A stretch of DNA of 64,000 nt from Cryptosporangium arvum DSM 44712 (lineage in GTDB: Bacteria; Actinomycetota; Actinomycetes; Mycobacteriales; Cryptosporangiaceae). Both the position numbers and the translations under genes were made by a program. Below the pieces are notes generated by a model. It saw nothing but the letters and a program-made list of their open reading frames with translations. It was not told the DNA's origin and did no database searches. Each line of letters starts with the position of its first letter. Position 1 is the first letter of the stretch. Below, piece after piece: positions 8,229 to 16,608 of this stretch. The DNA lies in the NCBI RefSeq assembly GCF_000585375.1, contig NZ_KK073874.1, positions 2,418,001 through 2,482,000 of the forward strand, written 5' to 3'.

Positions 8229-8256
8229 CCGGGGGTGGTGCCTGCACCACCCCCGG
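8229..8256 (+). terminator. Perfect GC-rich hairpin terminator
   Basis: A 13-base stem, CCGGGGGTGGTGC paired with GCACCACCCCCGG, has a 2-base spacer (effectively a 12-base stem with a tetraloop). It starts three bases after the TetR stop. It lacks a U-tract, as is common for actinobacterial intrinsic terminators. Confidence 0.75.
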
Positions 8257-8305
8257 ATGCACGCGCGGGCACCATCGTTCGGCGGCGCCGTTCTCCCTAG
8301 CGTTT

Positions 8306-8324
8306 TCCCTGGTCGATCCAGGGA
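8306..8324 (+). promoter_or_regulatory. Leader hairpin overlapping the ribosome-binding site of the protease gene
   Basis: TCCCTGG and CCAGGGA pair around TCGAT. The 3' arm contains part of the GGGAGAG Shine-Dalgarno sequence of the downstream GTG start at 8332. It could be a translational switch or a DNA operator. Confidence 0.4.
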
Positions 8325-8331
8325 GAGAGTC

Positions 8332-9849
8332 GTGAAGAAGCTGATGATCGCCGCGCTGGTGGCGCTCGCCGCGGTGGCGGGGTGCGCACCGCCCGGAGCC
8401 CGGCCCGAGCCGCGGGCCGCACCGCCGGCTCCGTCGGCGCCGCCGGCGATTCGCTGGGGCGCGTGCCCGGCGCCGGCCGCCGGTGTTCCGACGAGCCCGG
8501 CGCTGACCTGCGGCACGATCCGGGTGCCGCTCGACCACCGGCGCCCGGACGGGCCGCGGATCACGCTCGCGGTGTCGCGGCTCGCGGCCGGGGACCCGGC
8601 GAAACGGCGGGGTGCGCTGCTGCTCAACCCCGGCGGCCCGGGCACCGAGGGCCTGCACCTGCCGGCCACGTTCGCGCAGCTGACCAGCCCCCGGGTGCGC
8701 GCCGCGTACGACCTGATCGGGTTCGACCCGCGGGGCGTGGGACGCAGCACGCCGGTCACCTGCGGGCTCACCACCGCGGAGATGGTGCCGACGAGCCCCT
8801 ACCCGGCCCCGGACGGCTCGATCGACGCGAACATCGCGTTCGCACGGTCGGCCGCCGCGCGCTGCCGGGCCCGCTCGGGGGCGCTGCTGCCGTACCTCAC
8901 GACCGCGAACACGGCCCGCGACCTGGACCTGATCCGGCGCGCGCTGGGGGAGGAACGGGTCTCCTACTGGGGCGGGTCGTACGGCAGCTACCTCGGCGCG
9001 GTCTACGCGTCGCTGTTCGCCGGGCGCACCGACCGGATGGTGCTCGACAGCGCCGTCGACCCCGAGCGGATCTGGTACGACGAGTTCCGGCAGCAGAGCG
9101 CCGGGATGGCGGCCCGTTTCCCGGACGCCGCCCGTGCCGCGGGGCTGAGCGTCGCCGAGGCCACCGCGCTCTACCAGGGGGTCGCCGCGGCGCTGGACCG
9201 GGCACCGGCACGCGTACCCGGTTCGCCGGTCGTGTTCTCCGGGGACGTGTTCCGCTACCTGACGTTCAGCCTGCTCTACCAGGACGCCGCGCTCGGGCCG
9301 CTCGCCCAGGCCTGGCGGGCGGGCAGGCACCTGGCGGCCGGGGTGGCGTCCACCGAGGAGACGGCGCTGCTGGCCCAGATCCTCGCGAAGATCACGCCCA
9401 GCGCGACGACGTCACCGGGGGTGCCCGCCGACAACGCGATCGCGTCCGCGTACGCGGTGGCCTGCGGCGACGTCCGCTGGCCGACGACGCTCGACACGTA
9501 CCGGCGCGCGGTGGCCCGCGACCGGGCGGCCTACCCGCTCAGCGCCGGTTTCCCGGCGAACCTGTGGCCGTGCGCGTTCTGGCCGACACCGCCGATCGAG
9601 GCGCCGGTGAGGATCGCCGACCACGGCCCGCGGATTCTCGTCCTGCAGAACGAGCGTGACCCCGCGACGCCGCTGGAGTCGGCCCGGGGAATGCGCCGGG
9701 CGCTGGGCGAGCGCTCCCGGCTGGTGACGGTCGCCGCCGGCGGACACGGGGTCTACGGCGTGCGCGGCCCCGACGCGTGCGAGAACGTCGTAGCCGACGC
9801 GTATCTTCTCGACGGGTCATGGCCGACGAAGGACGTGCGGTGCAGCTAG
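8332..9849 (+). CDS. Secreted alpha/beta hydrolase, tripeptidyl-aminopeptidase (TAP) family lipoprotein
   Basis: A 505-residue exported peptidase-like hydrolase (S33 family, with a TAP-like C-terminal domain). The N-terminus MKKLMIAALVALAAVAGCAPP is a lipoprotein signal with Cys at about residue 18. Oxyanion motif NPGGPG, FDPRGVGRS, nucleophile Ser216 in GGSYGS, Asp443 in NERDPATP and His472 in GGHGVYG make a complete catalytic triad. It should remove short peptides from the N-termini of extracellular proteins. GTG at 8332 follows GGGAGAG. The gene overlaps the following histidine kinase by ten bases, so the protease and the two-component system are coexpressed. Confidence 0.9.
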   Translation: MKKLMIAALVALAAVAGCAPPGARPEPRAAPPAPSAPPAIRWGACPAPAAGVPTSPALTCGTIRVPLDHRRPDGPRITLAVSRLAAGDPAKRRGALLLNPGGPGTEGLHLPATFAQLTSPRVRAAYDLIGFDPRGVGRSTPVTCGLTTAEMVPTSPYPAPDGSIDANIAFARSAAARCRARSGALLPYLTTANTARDLDLIRRALGEERVSYWGGSYGSYLGAVYASLFAGRTDRMVLDSAVDPERIWYDEFRQQSAGMAARFPDAARAAGLSVAEATALYQGVAAALDRAPARVPGSPVVFSGDVFRYLTFSLLYQDAALGPLAQAWRAGRHLAAGVASTEETALLAQILAKITPSATTSPGVPADNAIASAYAVACGDVRWPTTLDTYRRAVARDRAAYPLSAGFPANLWPCAFWPTPPIEAPVRIADHGPRILVLQNERDPATPLESARGMRRALGERSRLVTVAAGGHGVYGVRGPDACENVVADAYLLDGSWPTKDVRCS

Positions 9850-10979
9850 TCACGAGGTGGGCCCGCGACACCATCCGCTTGGTGGGCGCGGGTCTCGCCG
9901 CGTGCCTGCGCACGTTCGGCCTGGCGCTGAGCCTCGTCGGCGTCGGGCTGGTCTTCCTGGACGCGACGCTGGCCGCCACCGTGCGTGCCGCCGCGCGCCG
10001 GCAGGGGCGCACCGTCTCGGTGCCGCGTCTGCGGGCCAGGCTCGCCGATCCGGCCACCTGGCGCGCGGTCGGGTGGCAGGCCGGGCTCGGGCTCGTGCTG
10101 CTGCCCGCCGGGGTGGCCGCGCTGGTGCTCGCCCTCGGCGGTGTCGCCGGCGTGCTCGCCCCGGTGCTGGAGGCGGTGCCGCACCCGGGCGAGCTCTCCC
10201 TCAACGGCCGGGTGATCGCCGACCAGCGCACGGCGTGGGTGGTGTGCGCGCAGGGCGTCGTGCTGGGCGTCGCGGCGTACGGGCTCGGGCGGCTGCTGGT
10301 GGCCGCGGAGGCGGCGCTGGCGAGCGCACTGCTCCGCCCGTCGGTGGAGAACGCACGCATCGCCGAGCTCACCGAGAGCCGCGCGCAGAGCGTCCGCGCG
10401 GCCGAGCAGGAGCTGCGCCGCATCGAGCGTGATCTGCACGACGGCGCGCAGGCGCACCTGGTCGCGGTCGCGCTCGATCTCGGGCTGGTCGAGCAGCTGG
10501 TCGACGACGAGCGGGCCCGCCGCCTGGTCGCCGAGGCCAGGGCCGGCGCGGCGGCGGCGCTCGAAGGCCTGCGCGAGATCGTGCACGGCATCCATCCGCC
10601 GGTGCTCGCCGAACGTGGCCTGGCCGGCGGGGTGCAGGAGCTGGCGCTGGCCGCGGCGCTCCCGGTCGAGGTCGAGGTGGAGCTGCCCGGGCGGCCCCCG
10701 GCGCCGGTGGAGTCCGCGCTGTACTTCACGGTGGCGGAGCTGCTGACGAACGCGGCGCGTCACGCGGGGGCGCGCCGGGCGTCGGTGGTGCTGCGTCGCG
10801 ACGGCGACGCGATCCGGCTGACCGTGCGCGACGACGGCCACGGCGGCGCGCGGCCCCGGCCGGACGGCGGGATCGCGGGGTTACGGCGGCGCCTGGCCGC
10901 GTTCGACGGGCAGCTGGCCGTGACGTCGCCGGTCGGCGGGCCCACGATCATCGAGGTGAGCGTGCCGTGCGAGTCGTGA
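9840..10979 (+). CDS. Sensor histidine kinase (HisKA_3 / NarL type)
   Basis: A 379-residue membrane kinase. Hydrophobic stretches at roughly residues 15-45, 80-110 and 130-165 are membrane segments. The dimerisation domain carries the phospho-acceptor His in ERDLHDGAQ (about residue 200). The ATPase domain has ELLTNAARHA (N box), VRDDGHGG and GGIAGLRRRLAAFDG (G boxes). GTG at 9840 is preferred over ATG at 9819 because GAAGGA lies six bases upstream of it. It overlaps the protease gene and the response regulator gene, forming one operon, perhaps sensing cell-envelope or peptide stress. Confidence 0.9.
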   Translation: MQLVTRWARDTIRLVGAGLAACLRTFGLALSLVGVGLVFLDATLAATVRAAARRQGRTVSVPRLRARLADPATWRAVGWQAGLGLVLLPAGVAALVLALGGVAGVLAPVLEAVPHPGELSLNGRVIADQRTAWVVCAQGVVLGVAAYGLGRLLVAAEAALASALLRPSVENARIAELTESRAQSVRAAEQELRRIERDLHDGAQAHLVAVALDLGLVEQLVDDERARRLVAEARAGAAAALEGLREIVHGIHPPVLAERGLAGGVQELALAAALPVEVEVELPGRPPAPVESALYFTVAELLTNAARHAGARRASVVLRRDGDAIRLTVRDDGHGGARPRPDGGIAGLRRRLAAFDGQLAVTSPVGGPTIIEVSVPCES

Positions 10980-11608
10980 TCGCCGAGGATCTCGCGCTGC
11001 TGCGCGACGGGTTGGTGCGCCTGTTCACCGCGTACGACGACACGGTGGTCGCGGCCGTGAGCAGCGGGCCGGAACTGCTCGACGCGCTGGTGGAGCACCG
11101 GCCGGACGTCGCCGTGGTGGACGTCCGGCTGCCTCCGACGTTCACCGACGAGGGCCTGGTCGCCGCGATCGAGGCCCGCCGCCGGATTCCGGGGTTACCG
11201 GTGCTCGTCCTCTCGCAGTACGTGGCCCAGCTGTTCGCACGCGAGCTGCTCTCCGACGGCGCCGGTGCGGTCGGGTACCTGCTCAAGGACCGCGTCGGCG
11301 ACGTCACCCGGTTCGTGGAGTCGGTGCGCGCGGTCGCGGCCGGCGGCACCGTGATGGACCCGCAGGTCATCGCCAAACTGCTGGCCCGCCCGACGCACGC
11401 GGGCGCGCTCGGCCGCCTGACGCCGCGCGAGCACGAGGTGCTCGCGCTGATGGCCCAGGGCCGCAACAACGCGGCGATCGCCGCGGCGCTCACCGTCACC
11501 GAGAAGGCGATCCAGAAGCACATCAACGCGATCTTCGCGAAGCTCGACCTCACCTCCGCCGACGAACACCGCCGGGTCCGCGCGGTGCTGACGTTCCTCG
11601 ATTCCTAG
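10967..11608 (+). CDS. LuxR/NarL-family response regulator
   Basis: A 213-residue two-domain regulator. The receiver domain has acidic IAEDLALLRDG, phospho-acceptor Asp in VAVVDVRLP and conserved Lys in GYLLKDRV. The C-terminal LuxR helix-turn-helix (LTPREHEVLALMAQGRNNAAIAAALTV) runs from about residue 147 to 205. GTG at 10967 lies within the end of the kinase gene (13-base overlap). Partner of that kinase; the protease gene upstream is an obvious candidate target. Its end overlaps the convergent Nudix-like gene by four bases. Confidence 0.93.
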   Translation: MRVVIAEDLALLRDGLVRLFTAYDDTVVAAVSSGPELLDALVEHRPDVAVVDVRLPPTFTDEGLVAAIEARRRIPGLPVLVLSQYVAQLFARELLSDGAGAVGYLLKDRVGDVTRFVESVRAVAAGGTVMDPQVIAKLLARPTHAGALGRLTPREHEVLALMAQGRNNAAIAAALTVTEKAIQKHINAIFAKLDLTSADEHRRVRAVLTFLDS

Positions 11609-12048
11609 CCGAGGATCTCGCCGTCCTGCAGGTACCGGGAGACGCCGAACCGGAGGGCCTCGCAGGCGGCGGAGAGACGCGGGCGGCCCTGCTCGGGGAG
11701 GAGCTCGCCGGCCTCACCGGGGTCGCAGAAGGCGGACTTGCGGGCGCGGATGGCTTCGGTCTGGGCGTCGGAGAGGGTGCCGGCGTCGAAGATCAACGTG
11801 AGGTGGTCGTCCACGTAGTCCACGACGAGCAGGCGGGTCGGCGGCCGGTCGAGCCCGAGTCCTTCGTGGAGGGCCCGCTGGGCGGCCGTCCAGGGCGACT
11901 CGTGCGCCGCGACGTCGCTGCCGGGCAGGTCGTCGTCGACGAGCAGGACGCGGCCCTGCTGGTCACGCACGAGTACGTCGGCGACGACGCGCTTGCCGGG
12001 CTGATCGGGGTTACGTTCCTGGAGGGGCAGTACTTGAGTCTGGGTCAC
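11605..12048 (-). CDS. Nudix-like protein with degenerate Nudix box
   Basis: About 147 residues with the Nudix fold pattern VVADVLVRDQQGRVLLVDDD, but the Nudix box reads HESPWTAAQRALHEGLGL. Two of the normally invariant glutamates of REVREE are replaced by Ala and Gly and the GG before the box is altered, so metal-dependent pyrophosphohydrolase activity is doubtful. The start is taken at GTG 12048, where homology begins; no strong ribosome site is visible and a much longer frame upstream is antisense to the neighbouring pseudogene. It may be a decaying gene or a nucleotide-sensing Nudix homologue. Confidence 0.6.
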   Translation of the reverse strand: MTQTQVLPLQERNPDQPGKRVVADVLVRDQQGRVLLVDDDLPGSDVAAHESPWTAAQRALHEGLGLDRPPTRLLVVDYVDDHLTLIFDAGTLSDAQTEAIRARKSAFCDPGEAGELLPEQGRPRLSAACEALRFGVSRYLQDGEILG

Positions 12049-12092
12049 AGGGAGCACGTTCCCGGGAGGACGCGGAATGAATCTCGTCAGCC

Positions 12093-12938
12093 GACCGCGC
12101 TCGTGCGCACCCCGTACGGGCGGGGCGGGGCGTTCGGCACCGGGATCGCCCGTCCGCTGGCCGAACGCGGGTACCAGGTCGTGATCCAGAGCACCCGCGG
12201 CGGGTTCGGCTCCGGCGGCACGTTCGACCCGATGCGCCAGGAGCGCGCCGACGGGATGTCGCTGGAGACGCCGGTCGGGTGGGGCGTGATGGTCAGCGTG
12301 CAGGAGCGCCGGTTCGCCGCGCTGCGGCAGTTCGCGCAGGAGCGCAGGACCGCCCGCGCGTTGCGGACGCTCCCGCTGGCCTCGGCCGACGTCGCCGCGA
12401 GCGGGGTGCGGTCGCAGTACGTGCAGGACGTGCTGGCGCACGACGCGACCGCGACGCGGTGGGCCGGGCTGGACCACACCCACCGGGTGGCCTCGGTGAC
12501 CACGCCGGTCAGCTCGATCGCCGGCTGGTACGACATCTTCCTGCCCGGTCAGCTGCGTGACTTCCGGATCCTGCGCGAGGCCGGAAACCCGGCGCGGCTG
12601 ACCGTCGGACCGTGGACCCACGTGGACTTCCACAGCACGCCGTCCACCGAGGCGATCGGCTTCGGGCTCGCGCACGCGCGCGGCGAGGAGCCGGAACCGC
12701 GGCCGGCGGCGTGCGCCTGGTCCGCGGCGGGGGAGCCGGGCGGGTCGACAACACCGCGCTCGAGGCCCGGCCGGACGTGCTCACGTACACCACACCGGTG
12801 CTCGAGAGCGACGTCGAGGTGATCGGGGAGGTCGGCGCCGGTGAGCCGCGCCGACGTGCGCCTGTGGCCCACCGCGTACCGGTTCCGCCGGGGTCACCGC
12901 ATCCGGGTGCAGGTCTCGAGCGGCGCGAACGCCGCTAG
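12093..12938 (+). pseudogene. Decayed CocE/NonD-family hydrolase (X-Pro dipeptidyl-peptidase fold)
   Basis: Three reading frames together show one protein family. From 12093, TALVRTPYGRG, QSTRGGFGSGGTFDP and VTTPVSSIAGWYDIF are in one frame. From about 12720, GRVDNTALEARPDVLTYT is in a second. From 12841, SRADVRLWPTAYRFRRGHRI is in a third, ending at TAG 12936-12938. The N-terminal strands are missing and the segment that should carry the catalytic serine (WGxSYxG) has been deleted between ERADGMS and the next block. No start or intact frame remains, so the enzyme is dead. It lies between two genes of opposite orientation. Confidence 0.8.
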
Positions 12939-13684
12939 GCCCAGCGCGGGTCGGCCGCCCGCGATTCGCCCACGCCGGCCGCGAGCAGCGCCGCGTGGGC
13001 CTCGCGGACGGGGGCCGGCACGTCGACGTGGGCGATGAAGCCGCGGCCGGCCGGGCCGTACCCGTGCTCGTCGTCGGTGAGGCGGGGAACTTCGCCCATC
13101 AGCAGCGTGAGGTACCGCTCGGGGCTCCACATCCCGAGCGGCGGGTTCACGATCCGCAGGTGCTCGTCCACTCTCGCCTGGTGCGCGGCGAAGTTCACGA
13201 CCTCCAGGTCCGGCGCCAGCAGGCGGAAACACGCGTGCATCCGCAGCTGCATCGACGCGTCCTGGATGATCACGATCCGCCGGTGCGGCACCCGCTCGGC
13301 GGCCAGCAGCTCCAGCGCGTTCCGGACGTTGGTACCGCAGTTCGTCGACGCGGTCTCGAGCCGGTCGGCCTCCACGCCGTGCCGCTCGCGCAGGTACCGG
13401 TCGAAGAGCGCGGCCTCGCTGCGGCCGTCCACGTCGTCCCACCCGAGCACGTTCCGGCACGTGTCGCGCAGCGCGTCGGTGGAGTGCCCCTGGCCCCCGA
13501 CGATCACGAAGTGCCCGGCCACGCGGTCCGCGATCGCCCGGGCGAACACGTCTCCACCGGCCAGGATGCTGCCGCCGAACAGGATCACGACGTCGACGGG
13601 CCCGAGCGCGTCCGGCGTCAGCTCCGCGACGTCCCGGCGGGCACAGAACTCCACCAGCGTGTTGACCGCGACCCCGGGTTGCAC
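12935..13684 (-). CDS. YdcF/ElyC family protein (DUF218)
   Basis: About 249 residues. Family features are [32 protein letters not shown], a central conserved acid (EASLFDRYLR-type segment), [17 protein letters not shown] and [20 protein letters not shown]218 proteins are proposed to act on envelope glycans or nucleotides, but most, including YdcF, have no settled role. The GTG at 13684 with AGGA eight to eleven bases upstream is chosen; an ATG at 13744 would place 20 extra, non-conserved residues in front and sit next to the kyn promoter. The final bases overlap the pseudogene. Confidence 0.75.
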   Translation of the reverse strand: MQPGVAVNTLVEFCARRDVAELTPDALGPVDVVILFGGSILAGGDVFARAIADRVAGHFVIVGGQGHSTDALRDTCRNVLGWDDVDGRSEAALFDRYLRERHGVEADRLETASTNCGTNVRNALELLAAERVPHRRIVIIQDASMQLRMHACFRLLAPDLEVVNFAAHQARVDEHLRIVNPPLGMWSPERYLTLLMGEVPRLTDDEHGYGPAGRGFIAHVDVPAPVREAHAALLAAGVGESRAADPRWA

Positions 13685-13741
13685 GGGCCCGATCCTAACG
13701 AGCCAACGGACGGCGTGGCATTTCACTAGTCTTACGCCCGT

Positions 13742-13761
13742 CACGATAGTGAGATATCGTG
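13742..13761. promoter_or_regulatory. Inverted repeat CACGATA-N6-TATCGTG, probable kyn operator
   Basis: Exact 7-base arms lie directly in front of the kynA start and cover the first possible GTG (13759). A regulator bound here would block transcription of the kynA-kynU-paaX operon. PaaX, encoded last in the operon, is the obvious candidate. Confidence 0.55.
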
Positions 13762-13767
13762 CCGGGG

Positions 13768-14616
13768 GTGAGCATCGAGCATGGGCAGCGACCGCTGGAG
13801 AGCGGCGTGCGAACCGACTTCCGCGACGCGATGAGCTACGGCTCCTATCTACGTCTGGACCTGGTGCTGGGGGCGCAGCAGCCGCTCAGCACCCACCACG
13901 ACGAACTGCTGTTCATCGTCCAGCACCAGACCTCCGAGCTCTGGCTCAAGCTGATGCTGCACGAGCTGCGCTCCGCGCGTGACCTGCTCGACGCCGATCA
14001 GCTCTCCTGGTCGCTCAAGCGGCTCGCACGCGTCAAGCGCATCCTCGAGACGATGACCGAGCAGTGGGCCGTGCTGGCCACGATGACGCCGAGCGAGTAC
14101 GGCGAGTTCCGCACGATCCTCGGCCCCTCGTCGGGGTTCCAGTCCCACCAGTACCGCGCGGTCGAGTTCCTGCTCGGCAACAAGAACGCCGACATGCTCG
14201 CGGTCTTCGAGTCCGACCCGCCGGCCTGGGAGACGCTGCACACGCTGCTCGAGGAGCCCAGCCTCTACGACGCGTTCCTGCGGCTGCTGGCCCGCCGGGG
14301 CTACCCGGTTCCGAAGCCGATCCTCGACCGGGACGTGCGTCGGGCCTGGGTCGAGGACCCGGAGCTGATCCCGGTCTTCGAAGGTGTCTACGACGACCCG
14401 GCCGCGGCCTGGGACGTCTACGAGGCCTGCGAAGACCTGGTCGACCTCGAGGACGCGTTCCAGTTCTGGCGCTTCCGGCACCTGAAGACCGTGCAGCGCA
14501 TGATCGGCACCCAGCCCGGCACCGGCGGGTCGTCCGGCGTTCCGTTCCTGCGCCGCGCGCTCGACCTCACGTTCTTCCCCGAGCTCTACAGCGTCCGCGC
14601 CCGGATCGGAGGCTGA
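13768..14616 (+). CDS. kynA: Tryptophan 2,3-dioxygenase
   Basis: Heme dioxygenase that opens the indole ring of L-tryptophan to N-formylkynurenine. Family signatures: [38 protein letters not shown] (substrate-binding Phe/His/Arg region), [21 protein letters not shown] and the proximal heme-ligand region [16 protein letters not shown], then [13 protein letters not shown]. Length (282 residues) is normal. GTG at 13768 is preferred to GTG at 13759 because the latter lies inside the palindrome; the difference is three residues. First gene of kynA-kynU-paaX. The formamidase needed between KynA and KynU is not obvious in the window. Confidence 0.95.
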   Translation: MSIEHGQRPLESGVRTDFRDAMSYGSYLRLDLVLGAQQPLSTHHDELLFIVQHQTSELWLKLMLHELRSARDLLDADQLSWSLKRLARVKRILETMTEQWAVLATMTPSEYGEFRTILGPSSGFQSHQYRAVEFLLGNKNADMLAVFESDPPAWETLHTLLEEPSLYDAFLRLLARRGYPVPKPILDRDVRRAWVEDPELIPVFEGVYDDPAAAWDVYEACEDLVDLEDAFQFWRFRHLKTVQRMIGTQPGTGGSSGVPFLRRALDLTFFPELYSVRARIGG

Positions 14617-14617
14617 C

Positions 14618-15814
14618 ATGACGAACGCCACCGAGCACGACGCCGCCGACCCGCTGGCCCCCTACCGCGACCGGTTCGTACCGGCCGACGTCGTCGCCTA
14701 CCTCGACGGCAACTCGCTCGGGCGTCCGCTGCGCGTCACCCGGGACAACCTGGTCCGGTTCGTCGACGAGGTCTGGGGCGAGCGGCTGATCCGCGCCTGG
14801 GGCGAGGGCTGGATGCAGACGCCGACCGACCTCGGCGACACGCTCGGCCGGGTCACGCTCGGTGCGGCCCCGGGCCAGACCGTCGTCGGCGACTCGACGA
14901 CCGTGATGCTCTACAAGCTGGTCCGCGCCGCGCTCGACGCCCGCCCCGGCCGTACCGAGATCGTGCTCGACACCGACAACTTCCCGACCGACCGGTACGT
15001 CCTGGAGGGCATCGCCGCCGAACGCGGCGCGACGCTGCGCTGGATCACGGCCGACCCGGCAGCGGGGGTCACCGCCGACCAGGTGGCCGCGGTCGTCGGG
15101 CCCGGCACCGCGGTCGTGGTGCTCAGCCACGTCGCCTACCGCTCCGGCTACCTGGCCGACGTCCCGGGCATCACCGAGGTCGTCCACGACGCGGGGGCGC
15201 TCGTGGTCTGGGACGTCTGCCACTCGGTCGGCGTCGTCCCGCTGCAGTTCGACGCGTGGAACGTCGACCTCGCGGTCGGCTGCACGTACAAGTACCTCAA
15301 CGGCGGCCCGGGGGCGCCGGCGTTCGCCTACGTGGCCACCGCGCTGCACGGCGTCGCGCGCCAGCCGATCCAGGGCTGGATGGGCGCGGCCGACCCGTTC
15401 GCGATGGGTCCCGGCTACCAGCCGGCGGCCGGGGTCCGGCAGTTCGTCAGCGGGACGCCTCCGGTGGTCGGCATGCTGCCGATGCGCGACATGCTCGACC
15501 TGATCGAGGAGGCCGGCCTCGGCGCGGTCCGCGCGAAGTCGATCGCGCTCACCGAGTTCGTGCTGGCGTTCACCGACGAGCACCTGGTCGGCAAGGGGGT
15601 CCGGGTCGCCACCCCGCGCGACGCCGAGCGGCGCGGCGGCCACGTGACCCTCGACCACCCGTCGTTCCGGGAGCTCGTGCCGCAGCTCTGGAAACGCGGC
15701 GTGATCCCCGATTTCCGCATGCCGGACGGCATGCGTATCGGGCTCTCCCCGCTCTCCACCAGCTTCGCCGAGGTCGAGCGCGGCCTGCGGATCGTGGCGG
15801 AAGCCCTGTCGTGA
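14618..15814 (+). CDS. kynU: Kynureninase
   Basis: PLP enzyme cleaving kynurenine to anthranilate and alanine. The 398-residue protein has FVYLDGNSLG-like YLDGNSLGRP, WDVCHSVGVVPL with the PLP-pyridine aspartate, the Schiff-base Lys225 in GCTYKYLNGGPG, and RQPIQGWMGAADPF. ATG at 14618 starts directly after the kynA stop (one base apart), so translation is coupled. A GGAGG-like sequence (CGGAGGCTGAC) sits in front of the start. With kynA it gives an anthranilate-forming tryptophan catabolic route. Confidence 0.96.
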   Translation: MTNATEHDAADPLAPYRDRFVPADVVAYLDGNSLGRPLRVTRDNLVRFVDEVWGERLIRAWGEGWMQTPTDLGDTLGRVTLGAAPGQTVVGDSTTVMLYKLVRAALDARPGRTEIVLDTDNFPTDRYVLEGIAAERGATLRWITADPAAGVTADQVAAVVGPGTAVVVLSHVAYRSGYLADVPGITEVVHDAGALVVWDVCHSVGVVPLQFDAWNVDLAVGCTYKYLNGGPGAPAFAYVATALHGVARQPIQGWMGAADPFAMGPGYQPAAGVRQFVSGTPPVVGMLPMRDMLDLIEEAGLGAVRAKSIALTEFVLAFTDEHLVGKGVRVATPRDAERRGGHVTLDHPSFRELVPQLWKRGVIPDFRMPDGMRIGLSPLSTSFAEVERGLRIVAEALS

Positions 15815-16608
15815 TCCTCGACGACATGGAGTCGTCGCCGGGCAGTACGACGTCGCTGCTGCGCACGATCGTCGGCACGTCGCTGCGCCGGCTCGGGGGC
15901 TGGATCAGCGTCGCGCACCTGGTCGAGCTGGGGGCGGCGGTCGGCCTTCCGGACGCCCGCACCCGCACCGCGCTCGCCCGGATCAAGGCCAAGGGCCTGC
16001 TCGACGCCGAGCGCCGGGGCGGGGTGCCCGGCTACGCGATCGCCGCCGGCGCGATACCCATGCTCGAGCGCGGCGACCGGCGGATCTTCCGGCCCCGGTC
16101 GATGGGCGACGAGGACCGCTGGTGCCTGGTCTCGTACTCGGTGCCGGAGGAGAGCCGCGACCTGCGTCACCAGTTGCGTCGGCGGTTGACCTGGATCGGG
16201 TGCGGTGCGGTGTCGCCGGCGCTGTGGATCTGCCCGGAGTACCTCACCGACGAGGTCGAGCAGATCCTCGCCGACCTGGGGCTGGCCGGGAACGCGACGG
16301 TGTTCCGGGCCGAGGTGCGCGGTGCGGTGGACGCCGCCCGCTGGTGGGACCTGGACGCGATCCGGGCCCGGCACGAGGCGTTCCTGGTCGCGTGCGCGGC
16401 GCCGGTCGGCCACACCGCGGAGGAGGCCTTCCGGGCCTGGATCCACGGCCTCGACGCCTGGCGGATCATCCCGTACGTCGACCCCGGCCTGCCGGCCCGG
16501 TTACTCCCGGGCGACTGGCCCGGCCACCGCAGCGTCGCCGTGTTCCTCGAGCTGCGTGACCGGGTCCTGCCGCGAGCCCAGGCCTATGTGGACGGCGTGA
16601 CGCGGTAG
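15811..16608 (+). CDS. PaaX-family transcriptional regulator
   Basis: A 265-residue PaaX-type repressor: N-terminal winged helix (about residues 12-75, TSLRRLGGWISVAHLVELGAAVG, then RTALARIKAKGLL), a central ferredoxin-like domain with RWCLVSYSVPEESRDLRHQLRRRLTWIGCG, and a C-terminal helical domain (ARWWDLDAIRARHEAFL, AFRAWIHGLDAWRIIPYVDPGLP). PaaX normally represses phenylacetate catabolism with phenylacetyl-CoA as inducer; here it sits in a kynurenine operon, with a GTGA overlap to kynU. It probably controls tryptophan breakdown, with an anthranilate- or kynurenine-derived CoA ester as a speculative ligand. Confidence 0.9.
   Translation: MILDDMESSPGSTTSLLRTIVGTSLRRLGGWISVAHLVELGAAVGLPDARTRTALARIKAKGLLDAERRGGVPGYAIAAGAIPMLERGDRRIFRPRSMGDEDRWCLVSYSVPEESRDLRHQLRRRLTWIGCGAVSPALWICPEYLTDEVEQILADLGLAGNATVFRAEVRGAVDAARWWDLDAIRARHEAFLVACAAPVGHTAEEAFRAWIHGLDAWRIIPYVDPGLPARLLPGDWPGHRSVAVFLELRDRVLPRAQAYVDGVTR

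Noticed and set aside
11803-12092. Plus-strand extension upstream of the CocE-like homology
   Set aside because: The frame is only the antisense shadow of the Nudix-like gene; homology to the hydrolase begins at 12093.
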